64,000 nt of DNA, taken from the NCBI GenBank assembly GCA_019636245.1, contig JAHBXX010000006.1, forward strand, positions 72,496 through 136,495, written 5' to 3'. Source of the DNA: Planctomycetota bacterium (GTDB lineage Bacteria > Planctomycetota > UBA1135 > UBA2386). This document shows positions 40,831-50,328 of this stretch, one piece after another. The notes under the pieces were generated by a model. It searched no databases. It was not told the origin of the DNA and saw nothing but the letters and a program-made list of their open reading frames with translations. How positions within the stretch are numbered: the stretch's first letter is position 1; each line of letters opens with the position of its first letter. A program made the translations under genes and the position numbers.

Positions 40831-41081
40831 GGTGGCTCTGCGCCGGTCTGCTGTTCGCGCTGGCGGTGGCGCTGGCGATCGGCACGGTCGCCATCCGCGC
40901 CGGCAACGCGGCCTTGCGCCACCAGGTCGAGCTCACCTACGCCGACATCCAGGACCGCATCGTCGAGCTGCGCCGGCTGTCCGTCGAGGGCGCCGAGGCG
41001 GCGAAGCCCGAGCGGCTGGCGCGGTCGCTGTGGACCCACTGGCACGCCGAAGCGCGGCGCCGGCAGGAGTCGCTGCAATGA
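40827..41081 (+). CDS. ftsL: FtsL-like single-pass division protein
   Basis: 84 residues: one N-terminal membrane helix (LLFALAVALAIGTVAIRAG) and a helical extracytoplasmic part (VELTYADIQDRIVELRRLSVE), the size and position of FtsL between rsmH and ftsI. FtsL sequences are too variable for proof by motif, so the call rests on layout and synteny. It overlaps both neighbours by 4 nt. Confidence 0.65.
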   Translation: MRWLCAGLLFALAVALAIGTVAIRAGNAALRHQVELTYADIQDRIVELRRLSVEGAEAAKPERLARSLWTHWHAEARRRQESLQ

Positions 41082-43114
41082 GGCTCGGGGAACGGCTGCG
41101 GTTGCGCCTCGCGTTCGGCGTGCTCGGCCTGGTGCCGTTGTTCCTGACCGGCTGGCTCGGCTACCTCCAGGTCGCCCAGGCCGGCGAGCTGCCGCGGGAC
41201 GGTCGGGCCCCGCTGCGGCTCGAGCCGGCGACCGCCGACCGGCAGGCCTGGCGCCGCGAGGTGGTGCCGGCGCCGCGCGGCACCATCGTCGACCGCAACG
41301 GCAGCGTGCTGGCGATCGACTGCGAGACCTACGACGTGCGCGCGCTGGTCGCGGTGCCGGCCAAGGTGGGGCGGACCTGCGAGTCGATGCGGCAGTGGCT
41401 CGACGAGCTGGCGGCGGACTTCGCGCGGGCGATGGTGGCCGACCCCGAGCTCGCCGACCGCGGCGCGTCGCTGCGCGGCCACCTCGAGCAGTTCCGCGCC
41501 CGGCTCGGGGCGGCGTTCCGCATCGACGAGCTGCCCCAGGCCGGGCCGGTGCCCGACGGGCATCCCCGCCGCGCCGACCTGCGCCTCTGCGGCGACGTCG
41601 ACGTGCTGCCCGTGGTCGAGGCGCTGCGCGAGATCGGCGAGCGCCGCGGCTCGGTGACCATGCACTTCCTGCGCACCTTCCGGCGCTCGCACCCGGACCG
41701 GGACGCGACCTTCGGCATCGTCGGCCACGTCGCCACCGAGTGGGTCGAGGACCCGGCTGGACGGCAGTTGCGCACCCACGGCGTCTGCGGCCTGGAGTCG
41801 TGGGCGGTGCTCGACGGCGGCCAGGCGCTGGCGCGGCCGTTCCTGCGCGACGGCGCCGGCCGGCCGTACTTCGTCGGTCCGCTGCAGGCGCAGCCGGTGC
41901 CGAACGTGCTGCACAGCACGCTGGACCTCGACCTGCAGCGGGCCGCCGTGCGCGAACTGGCGCAGCAGGCCGAGGCCGGCGCGCGCGAGGGCAACGTGAC
42001 GATCCCGAAGTGGGGCGCCCTGGTGCTGGTCGAGATCGCGACCGGCGACGTGCTGGCGGCGGCGTCGTGGCATCGCGGCGTGGCGCGGCAGGAGGCCGCC
42101 GCCTTCACGCCCTACCAGAGCCTCTACGAGCCGGGCTCGATCGTGAAGCCGTTGGTGTTCGCCTACGCGCTCGAGGCCGGGCGGCTCGACTGGGCGCACC
42201 GCTTCGACTGCTCGCCGGGCGGCGGCGACTACCGGGAGCGCATCGGCGGGGTCGGCAGCCGCGTCGTGCGCGACGACCACCCCTGCGGCGTGCTGACGCC
42301 GCACGGCATCCTGGTCAACAGCTCGAACATCGGCGCCGCCTACGTCGGGCTGCAGCTCGACCGCGACCAGTGGCGGGACTACATGCGCTTCTACGGCTTC
42401 GGCGACTCGCTGGGCCTGCAACTGCCGCACGAACGGCGCGGCGGCACCGATGCCCGGTCCTTCGACGCCTCGATCCCGCTGCGGTCGTTCCGCCGCAACA
42501 GCGCGATCTCGTTCTCGTTCGGCTACGAGATGCAGGTGACGGCGCTGCACGTGGCCCGCGCCTACCTGCGCCTGTTCCGCGGCGGCGACGCCGACCTGCG
42601 GGTCTGCCGCGGCGTCGAGATCGGCGGCGAGTGGCACCCGGCCCCGGCTGCGAGCGGGCAGGACCGGCGCCTGCGGCCCGACGTCATCGAGCGGGTGCAC
42701 GCGGCGATGGTCGACGTGGTGAGCGCCGAGCCGGGGGCGACGGGCTCGCACCTGCACGGCCGCATGCTGCGCGAGAGCGGCATCGACCTGCACGGCCTCG
42801 TCGCCGGCAAGACCGGCACGGCGGCCAGCCGGATCGGGATCCCCGGCCGCGGCAAGGTCGACGTGCGCAACGCCAGCTTCGTCGGCGTGCTGCCCGCGGC
42901 GTCGCCGCGGTGGCTCGCCGTGTGCGTGTTGCAGAAGGATGATAATGCGCGGTTCTACGGCGGCAGCTATGCTGCGCCGCCTGCGGTCCGCCTGCTGCTC
43001 CAGTGCCAGAACCTGGAGCAGCGGCGGCAGCGGCACGAGGAACCGCGGCGCGTGGCGAACGGTCAGGTTCGCGACGCGCGGGGCTCTCCTGGTGATTCAG
43101 GCTGGGGTCGTTGA
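41078..43114 (+). CDS. ftsI: Penicillin-binding protein, FtsI/PBP2-type transpeptidase
   Basis: 678 residues. One N-terminal membrane helix, then a pedestal domain that starts PRGTIVDRNGSVLA and carries a long insertion (about 90-190). The transpeptidase has all three motifs: S354-x-x-K357 in EPGSIVKPL, S415-x-N417 in VNSSNIG, and K578TGT in AGKTGTA. It cross-links septal peptidoglycan with FtsW. No PASTA domain. The last ~45 residues after FYGGSYAAPP are hydrophilic and unlike the family. Confidence 0.9.
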   Translation: MRLGERLRLRLAFGVLGLVPLFLTGWLGYLQVAQAGELPRDGRAPLRLEPATADRQAWRREVVPAPRGTIVDRNGSVLAIDCETYDVRALVAVPAKVGRTCESMRQWLDELAADFARAMVADPELADRGASLRGHLEQFRARLGAAFRIDELPQAGPVPDGHPRRADLRLCGDVDVLPVVEALREIGERRGSVTMHFLRTFRRSHPDRDATFGIVGHVATEWVEDPAGRQLRTHGVCGLESWAVLDGGQALARPFLRDGAGRPYFVGPLQAQPVPNVLHSTLDLDLQRAAVRELAQQAEAGAREGNVTIPKWGALVLVEIATGDVLAAASWHRGVARQEAAAFTPYQSLYEPGSIVKPLVFAYALEAGRLDWAHRFDCSPGGGDYRERIGGVGSRVVRDDHPCGVLTPHGILVNSSNIGAAYVGLQLDRDQWRDYMRFYGFGDSLGLQLPHERRGGTDARSFDASIPLRSFRRNSAISFSFGYEMQVTALHVARAYLRLFRGGDADLRVCRGVEIGGEWHPAPAASGQDRRLRPDVIERVHAAMVDVVSAEPGATGSHLHGRMLRESGIDLHGLVAGKTGTAASRIGIPGRGKVDVRNASFVGVLPAASPRWLAVCVLQKDDNARFYGGSYAAPPAVRLLLQCQNLEQRRQRHEEPRRVANGQVRDARGSPGDSGWGR

Positions 43115-43142
43115 CCCCAGAGACAAGGCGGTAGGGCGGCAG

Positions 43143-44678
43143 ATGAGTGAGTTGGCCTACCCGTCCGGACTCCCGTCCGGGCAGGGCTTCGTTCGCCTGC
43201 GCGAGCTGCGGGACTGCCTGCAGCCGCGCGAGGTGCTGCGCTGGCGCGACCTCGCGGTCGACGGCTTGGCGTTCCATTCGGCCGAGGTGCGGCCGGGCAA
43301 CCTGTTCTTCGCCATCCGCGGCAGCCGCAACGACGGCACCGCCTACGCGCAGCAGGCCGTGGCCCGCGGCGCCGTCGCCGTCGTCGCCGAGGAGGCCCTG
43401 CCGGTGCCGGTGCCCGTGCTGCTGGTCGACAACGCCCGCACGGCGCTGGCGGACGCGGCGCGCTACTACTACCACGACCCGTCGCGCGCGCTGTCGGTGG
43501 TCGGCGTCACCGGCACCAACGGCAAGACCACGACCGCCCATCTGATCCGCGCCTGCCTGCAGGCCGACCGCCGGCAGACGGGGCTGCTCGGCACCATCGC
43601 CTACGAGTTCGGCGGCCGGCGCATCCCGGCGGCGAACACGACGCCGGATCCGGTGCGCATCCACGGCTATCTGCGCGAGATGGTCGACCGCTTCGCCAGC
43701 GCCTGCGTGATGGAGGTGTCGAGCCACAGCCTCGACCAGGACCGCGTGCGCGGCGTGCGCTTCGCCACCGCCGTGTTCACCAACCTGAGCCAGGACCACC
43801 TCGACTACCACGCGTCGATGGCCGCCTACCGCGAGGCCAAGTCCCGGTTGTTCCGGAGCCTCGAGGCCGGCGCCACCGCGGTGCTGAACCGCGACGACGC
43901 CGCCTCGCTGGCCATGGCGGATGCGCTCGGCCCCGGGGTCCGCGTGCTCTGGTACGGGCTGTCGCCGGAGGCGGACATCCGGGCCGAGAACGTGCAGCCC
44001 GGCCCCGACGGCACGCGCTTCTCGCTGGTGATGCCGCACGGACGCGTCGAACTGCTGCTGCGGCTGGTCGGCCTGCACAACGTGCAGAACGCCCTGGCGG
44101 CCGCGGCGGCGGCGCTGTCGCTCGGCGCCAGCGAGCTGACCGTCGCGTCGGCGCTCGAGGACGCGCGCTCCGTGCCGGGCCGGCTCGAACTGGTCGAGGC
44201 GCCCGTCGGCCGCGGCGGTCGCGTGCGCACCTTCGTCGACTACGCCCACACGCCGGATGCGCTCGACCAGGTCTGCGGCACCCTGGCCGCCCTCTGCGAG
44301 GGTCGGCTGCACGTGGTCTTCGGCTGCGGCGGCGACCGCGATCGCGGCAAGCGGGCGCCGATGGCCGCGGCGGTCGCGCGCCATGCGCACGTGGCCTACC
44401 TGACGAGCGACAATCCGCGCAGCGAGGATCCGGAGGCGATCCTCGACGCGATGATGCCCGGCCTCGAGGGCAGCGCCTGCGCCCACCAGCGCGTCGTCGA
44501 CCGCGCCGAGGCGATCCGCGCGGCGATCGCCGCGGCGGCGCCGGGCGACACGGTGCTGATCGCCGGCAAGGGCCACGAGACCTACCAGATCTTCAAGGAC
44601 AGCGTCGTGCCGTTCGACGATCGGCTCGAGGCCACGCGCGCGCTCGCCGCGAGGGAGGCAGGATGGTTGCACCGATGA
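43143..44678 (+). CDS. murE: UDP-MurNAc-tripeptide synthetase MurE
   Basis: 511 residues. The Mur ligase ATP site is VGVTGTNGKTTTAHLI, the substrate loop NTTPDP, and SSHSLDQDRV and TNLSQDHLDYH follow. DNPRSEDP (423-430) is the motif that marks meso-diaminopimelate-adding enzymes (Lys enzymes differ there), so the peptidoglycan is probably meso-DAP type. Cytoplasmic, third amino acid of the stem peptide. The end overlaps the murF start. Confidence 0.95.
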   Translation: MSELAYPSGLPSGQGFVRLRELRDCLQPREVLRWRDLAVDGLAFHSAEVRPGNLFFAIRGSRNDGTAYAQQAVARGAVAVVAEEALPVPVPVLLVDNARTALADAARYYYHDPSRALSVVGVTGTNGKTTTAHLIRACLQADRRQTGLLGTIAYEFGGRRIPAANTTPDPVRIHGYLREMVDRFASACVMEVSSHSLDQDRVRGVRFATAVFTNLSQDHLDYHASMAAYREAKSRLFRSLEAGATAVLNRDDAASLAMADALGPGVRVLWYGLSPEADIRAENVQPGPDGTRFSLVMPHGRVELLLRLVGLHNVQNALAAAAAALSLGASELTVASALEDARSVPGRLELVEAPVGRGGRVRTFVDYAHTPDALDQVCGTLAALCEGRLHVVFGCGGDRDRGKRAPMAAAVARHAHVAYLTSDNPRSEDPEAILDAMMPGLEGSACAHQRVVDRAEAIRAAIAAAAPGDTVLIAGKGHETYQIFKDSVVPFDDRLEATRALAAREAGWLHR

Positions 44679-46156
44679 GCGATCGTTCCCAGGCAGGCGC
44701 CCAGGACGGAGTCGCCCCGCGTCGGGCGCGCGGCGCCGGCGCCTCGTGGCTCACCGCCGCGGCGGTGGCGCGCGCCACCGGCGGCGAGGTGGTGGCCCGC
44801 GGCGCCGCGGCGCGCACGGTGTCGACCGACTCCCGTGGCGACTGCGAAGGGCGCCTGTTCGTCGCCCTGCGCGGCCCCAACCACGACGGCCACCGCCACT
44901 GCGGCGAAGCGCTGCAGCGCGGCGCCGTGGGGCTGGTCGTCGACCAGGCCTTCGACGTCGCGTCGTTGCCGAACAGGCTGCGCCCGGCGTTCGTCGTGCG
45001 CGTGGCCGACACCGGCAAGGCCCTGCTCGACCTCGCCGCCGAGCACCGGCGCCGCCATCGGGCGCGCGTGGTCGGCGTCACCGGCTCGTGCGGCAAGACC
45101 TCGACCAAGGACTGGCTCGGCACGGTGCTGGCCGCGGCGATGCCCACGGTGCGCTCGCCGGCCTCGTTCAACAACCAGGTCGGCGTGCCGCTGACGCTGT
45201 TCGCGATCGAGCCCAGCACGCGGGCGGCGGTCATCGAGATCGGCACCAACGCGCCCGGCGAGATCGCGCAGCTCACCGCCGTGGTGCGTCCGGACATCGG
45301 CATCGTCACCTGCGTGGCGCCGGCCCACCTCGAGGGGCTGGGCTCGCTGGACGGCGTGCGGGCGGAGAAGTCGGCGCTGCCGGCCGGTCTCGCCGCCGAC
45401 GGCCTCTGCATCCTCAACGGCGACGACGCGTCCTGCCGCGCGATGGCCGCGGCGACGCGGGCCAGGGTCCAGTTCACCAGCGTCACGCGGCGCACCGACT
45501 GGTTCGCGACCGAAGTGCGCTTCCACGCGCTGGGCACGACCTTCCTGCTGCGCGGCGAGCGACCGGTGACGCTGCCGCGGCTGGGCACCCACAACGTCTA
45601 CAACGCGCTCAGCGTGATCGCCGCGGCCTGCCACCTCGGCATGGCCGAGGAGGACGTGCTGCGGGCGCTGGCGAGCGTGCCGTCGGCGGCGCGCCGGCTC
45701 GAGCCCAAGCGCGCCGGCGAGGTCACGATCTTCGACGACACCTACAACATGAACCCGCACTCGGCGCGGGCGGCGCTGCAGGCGCTCGCCGGTCTCGGCA
45801 ACGTCGGCCGGCGCGTCGTCGTGTTCGGCGAGATGCTGGAACTCGGTACCGAGAGCCGGCGACTGCACGAGGAACTCGGCGCCGAGGTGGTGCGGACCCG
45901 TCAGGACGAGCTGCTGTGCGTCGGCGACGGGGCGCGGCCGATCGCCGATGGCGCCCTCGCCGCCGGCATGCCGACGGCCCGCGTGCACGTCGTGGCCGAC
46001 GCGAACGCGGCCTTCGAGTGGCTGCAGCAAGGCCTGCGGCCCGGGGACCGCGTGCTCTGCAAGGCCTCCCGCCGCATCGCCCTCGACCGGCTGGTCGACC
46101 GGCTGCACGCCGAACTGCTGCAGGCGGCTGGCCACGGCGCGGCGGAGCAGGGCTGA
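44663..46156 (+). CDS. murF: UDP-MurNAc-tripeptide--D-Ala-D-Ala ligase MurF
   Basis: 497 residues. TDSRGDCEGRLFVALRG, ATP site VGVTGSCGKTSTKDWL, SFNNQVGVPLTLF, EIGTNAPGEIAQL, DDTYNMNPHSARAAL and GEMLELG are MurF marks. It adds D-Ala-D-Ala to the tripeptide. Two ATG codons compete: 44663, with GAGGGAGG 5 nt before it, and 44675, which makes an ATGA overlap with the murE stop. I use the first because of the ribosome-binding site. Confidence 0.95.
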   Translation: MVAPMSDRSQAGAQDGVAPRRARGAGASWLTAAAVARATGGEVVARGAAARTVSTDSRGDCEGRLFVALRGPNHDGHRHCGEALQRGAVGLVVDQAFDVASLPNRLRPAFVVRVADTGKALLDLAAEHRRRHRARVVGVTGSCGKTSTKDWLGTVLAAAMPTVRSPASFNNQVGVPLTLFAIEPSTRAAVIEIGTNAPGEIAQLTAVVRPDIGIVTCVAPAHLEGLGSLDGVRAEKSALPAGLAADGLCILNGDDASCRAMAAATRARVQFTSVTRRTDWFATEVRFHALGTTFLLRGERPVTLPRLGTHNVYNALSVIAAACHLGMAEEDVLRALASVPSAARRLEPKRAGEVTIFDDTYNMNPHSARAALQALAGLGNVGRRVVVFGEMLELGTESRRLHEELGAEVVRTRQDELLCVGDGARPIADGALAAGMPTARVHVVADANAAFEWLQQGLRPGDRVLCKASRRIALDRLVDRLHAELLQAAGHGAAEQG

Positions 46157-46158
46157 CC

Positions 46159-47277
46159 ATGTTCCACTGGCTCGCACCCTGGATCCTGTCGGAGGATGCC
46201 TGCCGCCTCCTCGGCTACATCTCCTTCCGGACCGCGGGTGCGGCGGTGACGGCTTTCCTGCTGGCGATCCTGCTGGGGCCGCGCGTCATCGGATGGCTGC
46301 AGCGGCTCGGCGTCGGCGAACGGGTCGACGGCACCGGCTCGCAGCGGCTCGAGGAACTGCACGCGCACAAGCGCGGCACGCCGACGATGGGCGGGGTGTT
46401 CGTGGTCGGGGCGATCCTGCTGGCCGCGGTCTGCTGGCTGCGCTTCGACGGCGAGAACCGCTTCTCCTGGCCGGGCATCGTGCTGATCGGCGGCTTCGCG
46501 GCGGTCGGCTTCTGGGACGACTGGGTGAAGCTGCACAACCCGCTGAAGCGCGGCATCGGCAAGCGCGAGAAGCAGGGGGCGCTGACCGCGCTCGCGCTGC
46601 TGGTGGCGCTGTGGCTGCTGGTGCCGGCGGGGCTGCAGGCGGGCCTCGGCGGTCCGCACCTCTACGTGCCGTTCCTGAAGGACATCGCCGTGCCGCTCGC
46701 GATCGGCTACGGCACGCCGTTCCTGCTGCTGGCGGTGCTGGTGCTGACCGGCGCCGCGAACGCCGTGAACCTCACCGACGGCCTCGATGGTCTGGCCACC
46801 GGCTGCATCGCCACGGCGGCCGTCGCCTACGCCGGCATCACCTACGCCGTCGGGCGCGTCGACTGGTCGACCTACCTGCTGGTGCCGCACGTCGCCGGCG
46901 CCGGCGAGATGGCGGTGCTGATGGGCGCCCTGCTCGGCGGCGCGCTCGGCTTCCTGTGGTTCAACGCCGCGCCGGCGCTGGTGTTCATGGGCGACGTCGG
47001 CAGTCTCGGGCTCGGCGGCGCGCTCGGCTACGCTGCTCTGGTCAGCCGCACCGAACTGGTGCTGCTGGTCGTCGGCGGCGTGTTCGTCGTCGAGGCGCTG
47101 TCGGTGATCCTGCAGGTGGCATCGTTCCGGCTGCGCGGCAAGCGGATCTTCCGCTGCGCGCCGCTGCACCATCACTTCCAGTTCGGCGGCATGCCGGAGA
47201 CCCGCGTCGTCGTTCGCACCTGGGTCGTCTCGGCGCTGCTCGCCCTCTGCAGCCTGGCGCTGTTCAAGGTGCGCTGA
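46159..47277 (+). CDS. mraY: Phospho-MurNAc-pentapeptide transferase MraY
   Basis: 372 residues, ten hydrophobic segments. HKRGTPTMGG, DDWVKL, NAVNLTDGLDGLATG, MGDVGSLGLGGALG and APLHHHFQ are the MraY signatures, with the DD and NxxNxxDGxD residues for Mg and UDP-MurNAc-pentapeptide. It makes lipid I at the inner membrane. In most dcw clusters murD follows. Here ftsW follows directly, 1 nt later. Confidence 0.96.
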   Translation: MFHWLAPWILSEDACRLLGYISFRTAGAAVTAFLLAILLGPRVIGWLQRLGVGERVDGTGSQRLEELHAHKRGTPTMGGVFVVGAILLAAVCWLRFDGENRFSWPGIVLIGGFAAVGFWDDWVKLHNPLKRGIGKREKQGALTALALLVALWLLVPAGLQAGLGGPHLYVPFLKDIAVPLAIGYGTPFLLLAVLVLTGAANAVNLTDGLDGLATGCIATAAVAYAGITYAVGRVDWSTYLLVPHVAGAGEMAVLMGALLGGALGFLWFNAAPALVFMGDVGSLGLGGALGYAALVSRTELVLLVVGGVFVVEALSVILQVASFRLRGKRIFRCAPLHHHFQFGGMPETRVVVRTWVVSALLALCSLALFKVR

Positions 47278-47278
47278 C

Positions 47279-48445
47279 ATGACGGCCGTCGCCAGCAGCA
47301 GCCGCCGTCCCGCCGCCGCGTCGCACCTGCGCGAACTCGACTGGCTGATGCTGGTCACGGTCGCCCTGTGCTGCCTCGGCCTGGTGATGGCGGTGTCGGT
47401 GCGCGGCGCGCAGGTCGCGGTCGGCCCGCTCGACGTGATGAAGCAGCAGGGCACCAAGCTGCTCGCCGCGCTGGTCGCCTTCCTGCTCGCCGCCCTGCTG
47501 CCGATGTCGTTCGTGCGCCGCGCGGCGATGCCGGCGTTCCTGTGCGCCACGGCCGCCTGCTGCCTCGTGCCGCTGGTCGGCACCGAGATCAACGGCGCCC
47601 ACCGCTGGGTCCGCATCGGCACGATCCAGTTCCAGCCGGTCGAACCGGCGCGGTTCTTCCTGGTGCTGGCGATCTCGTGGCTGATGGCCCGCGCCGGCCA
47701 CGGCGTCAGCAGCTTCCGGACGGGCTTCCTGCCGGCCATGGGCTGCGCGCTGCTGCTGGCCGGCGCCCTGCTGCTGCAGCCCGACCACGGCAACGCGCTG
47801 CTGGTGCTCGCCCTGGCCAGCTGGCTGGCGATCGTCGCCGGCGTGCGCTTCCTGCACTTCCTGCCGTTCGTGGTCCTCGGCCTCGGGGCGTTCGCCTTCC
47901 TCGCCGCGCGCCACGCCTACGTGCGCGACCGCCTGACCGGCTTCCTCGCCACGCGCGCCGATTCGCAGGTCGGGCTCGGCCTGATCGCGGTGGGCTCGGG
48001 CGGCCTGTTCGGCCGCGGCCTCGGCCAGGGCTGGATGAAGATGAACTACGTGCCGGAGGCGCACAACGACTTCGTGTTCGCCATCGTCGCCGAGGAACTC
48101 GGCTTCATGGGCTCGCTGTTCGTGCTGGCCGCGTTCACGACCTTCGGCTTCGTCTGCTACCGGCTCGCCATGAAGATGCGGGACCCCTTCCTGCGCTACG
48201 TGGTCTGCGGCTACGCTGTGATGGTCTGCATGCAAGCGGCCGTGAACCTGCTCGTGGTCAGCGGGTGGGCGCCGGCCAAGGGCATCGACCTGCCGTTCGT
48301 CAGCACGGGCGGCACGAGCCTGATGTTCTGTCTTGCCGCCGTGGGCCTGATCGGCAACGCCGCGCGCACCGATCAGGCGGGCGTGTTCTCGTCTTACGAT
48401 TCCTTCGCTGTCAACCGAAGCCAACCGAACCCAGGGAGGGTGTGA
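47279..48445 (+). CDS. ftsW: SEDS-family cell division polymerase FtsW
   Basis: 388 residues with about ten membrane helices. The SEDS signatures are EINGAHRWVRIGTIQFQPVEPARF, the catalytic-loop region NDFVFAIVAEELGF and LPFVSTGGTSLMF. It polymerises glycan strands from lipid II together with the FtsI-type PBP encoded upstream. Its stop overlaps the next ATG (TGATG). Confidence 0.93.
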   Translation: MTAVASSSRRPAAASHLRELDWLMLVTVALCCLGLVMAVSVRGAQVAVGPLDVMKQQGTKLLAALVAFLLAALLPMSFVRRAAMPAFLCATAACCLVPLVGTEINGAHRWVRIGTIQFQPVEPARFFLVLAISWLMARAGHGVSSFRTGFLPAMGCALLLAGALLLQPDHGNALLVLALASWLAIVAGVRFLHFLPFVVLGLGAFAFLAARHAYVRDRLTGFLATRADSQVGLGLIAVGSGGLFGRGLGQGWMKMNYVPEAHNDFVFAIVAEELGFMGSLFVLAAFTTFGFVCYRLAMKMRDPFLRYVVCGYAVMVCMQAAVNLLVVSGWAPAKGIDLPFVSTGGTSLMFCLAAVGLIGNAARTDQAGVFSSYDSFAVNRSQPNPGRV

Positions 48446-49215
48446 TGGGCCAGCTCGAGAAGTACGGCCTCTACGTTCTTTGCCTCGTCATCTTCTTGAT
48501 CCTCGGCGTCACCATCTGGGGTGGCGGCGACGCGCCGCCGGTGCGGCGCACGACGGCGACCTCGGGCCTGAACGCCATTGCCCCGCCCGGGACCGGAGCG
48601 GCGGCGCGTCCGGCGCCGGGCGGGGGCACCCTGGACCTGAAGGCCCTGCTGCAGCCCGGGCCACAGCCGTCGACGGTGGCCAAGCCGGTCGATGCGCCGG
48701 CGGTGCGCGGCGAGCCGTCGTCGGCTCCGACGCAGGGCGGCAAGGTGCCGCCGGTGGGAGGCAACGCAGGCGCCGACGCGACGGCGGAGCCGCCGCCGGC
48801 GACGCGCCCGACCTACCGCGTGAAGCAGGGGGACACCTTCGACAGCATCGCCCGCGAGCAGCTGGGCAACGCCGCGCGCCGGACCGAGATCGCGCGCCTG
48901 AACCCCGGGGTGCGGCCGGAGCGGCTGGCGATCGGCACCGTGCTGGTGTTGCCGTCGGCGGCGTCGCCAGCGCCGGCCCCGGCGCCGGTCGCCAAGGCCG
49001 ACGCGGCCAGGTCCGACGGTGCGGCGCGCACCGAGGCGTCGGCCTCGCGCGGCGGCGTCGTGGCCTACAAGGTCGCCAAGAGCGACACCTTCGAGGGCAT
49101 CGCCTCGCGCCAGCTCGGCGACCGCAAGCGCGTCGCCGAGATCCGCGAACTGAACCCGGACGTCGATCCGACGCGATTGCGCGTCGGCCAGGAGATCCGG
49201 CTGCCCAAGCAGTGA
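48445..49215 (+). CDS. Membrane-anchored double-LysM protein
   Basis: 256 residues. An N-terminal membrane helix (YVLCLVIFLILGVTIW) is followed by a Pro/Ala/Gly-rich linker and two LysM domains: YRVKQGDTFDSIAREQLGN (about 131-172) and YKVAKSDTFEGIASRQLGD (about 211-254). LysM binds GlcNAc-containing glycan, so this protein probably tethers to peptidoglycan. Its position between ftsW and murG, where proteobacteria carry none, suggests a division or wall-synthesis role (inference). Confidence 0.85.
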   Translation: MGQLEKYGLYVLCLVIFLILGVTIWGGGDAPPVRRTTATSGLNAIAPPGTGAAARPAPGGGTLDLKALLQPGPQPSTVAKPVDAPAVRGEPSSAPTQGGKVPPVGGNAGADATAEPPPATRPTYRVKQGDTFDSIAREQLGNAARRTEIARLNPGVRPERLAIGTVLVLPSAASPAPAPAPVAKADAARSDGAARTEASASRGGVVAYKVAKSDTFEGIASRQLGDRKRVAEIRELNPDVDPTRLRVGQEIRLPKQ

Positions 49216-49221
49216 CCCGCC

Positions 49222-50328
49222 ATGGTGCGACGGGTCTGTCTGGTCAGCGGCGGCACCGGCGGGCACCTGATGCCGGCGCTGGTGCTCGCCCGAGCGCTGC
49301 AGCAGCGCGGCCACGCCGCGATGCTGGTCACCGAAGGCCGCGAGGTCGAGCGCGAGCTGCTGCGCCGTGAGTTGCCGGACGTGGCCGAGGCGAGGCTGCC
49401 GGCCGCATCCGGCCGCGGCCTCGCCGTGCCGCTCTGGCTCGCGCGCGCCACGGTGGCGGCGCGAGCGATGCTGCGCGAGCACGCAGTCGACCTGGTGGTC
49501 AGCACCGGCGGCCGGGCTTCGCTGCCGGTCGGGCTCGCGGCCAGGAGCCTCGGCAAGCCGCTGTTCCTGCTCGAACAGAACGCCGTGACCGGTCGCGTCA
49601 ACCGGCTGCTGGCGCCGCTGGCGAGGCGCATCTACCACGGGCTGCCGGTGGCAGGCGGCCTGGGCGCGCGTGGGCTGCTGACCGGCACGCCGCTGCGGCC
49701 GCAGTTCCAGCGCATCGACCGCGCCCACTGCCGCGAAGTGCTCGGGCTGCCGGTGGAGGCGACCGTGGTGCTGGTCACCGGCGGCAGCCAGGGGGCGCGG
49801 CCGTTGAACGAGATCGTGCCCGTGGCCCTGGGGCGGCTGCCGTTCGCGGTGCATGTCCTGCACCTCGCGGGGCCGGGGCGTGACGAGGCAGTGCGGCGCC
49901 TCTATGCCGCCGGCGAGGGCCGCGCCACGGCCCACGTGCGACCGGTCGCCGCCGACATGGACCGCATGTTCGGTGCCGCCGACCTCGTGGTCTGCCGCGG
50001 CGGCGGCACCACCATCGCCGAGCTGACCGCGGCCGGCCGCGCCGCGCTGGTCGTGCCGTATCCGCACCACCGCGACCGCCAGCAGGTGCACAACGCCGAG
50101 GTGCTGCAGCGGGTCGGAGCGGCGACCGTGGTCGAGGAGCGCGACCTGACCGTCGAGACGGCGGTGGCGTGGCTGGCGGCCCTGCTGGCGGACCGGGAAC
50201 GGCTGCGGGCGATGGGCGAAGCGGCGGGCCGCCTGCGCACCGCCGATCCGGCCGCGGCGATCCTGGGCGACATGGGACTGAACGAGGTCGGCGGCGAGGC
50301 GGTCGCGGCGGCCGGAGTTCGATCGTGA
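49222..50328 (+). CDS. murG: UDP-GlcNAc transferase MurG (lipid II synthesis)
   Basis: 368 residues. The N-terminal GGTGGHLMPALVLA glycine loop, STGGRASLPVGLAA, LEQNAVTGRVNRLL and the donor-site GGSQGARPLNE and VCRGGGTTIAELTAAGRAALVVPYPHHRDRQQ match MurG. It adds GlcNAc to lipid I on the cytoplasmic face. The end overlaps the murC GTG (GTGA). Confidence 0.95.
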   Translation: MVRRVCLVSGGTGGHLMPALVLARALQQRGHAAMLVTEGREVERELLRRELPDVAEARLPAASGRGLAVPLWLARATVAARAMLREHAVDLVVSTGGRASLPVGLAARSLGKPLFLLEQNAVTGRVNRLLAPLARRIYHGLPVAGGLGARGLLTGTPLRPQFQRIDRAHCREVLGLPVEATVVLVTGGSQGARPLNEIVPVALGRLPFAVHVLHLAGPGRDEAVRRLYAAGEGRATAHVRPVAADMDRMFGAADLVVCRGGGTTIAELTAAGRAALVVPYPHHRDRQQVHNAEVLQRVGAATVVEERDLTVETAVAWLAALLADRERLRAMGEAAGRLRTADPAAAILGDMGLNEVGGEAVAAAGVRS

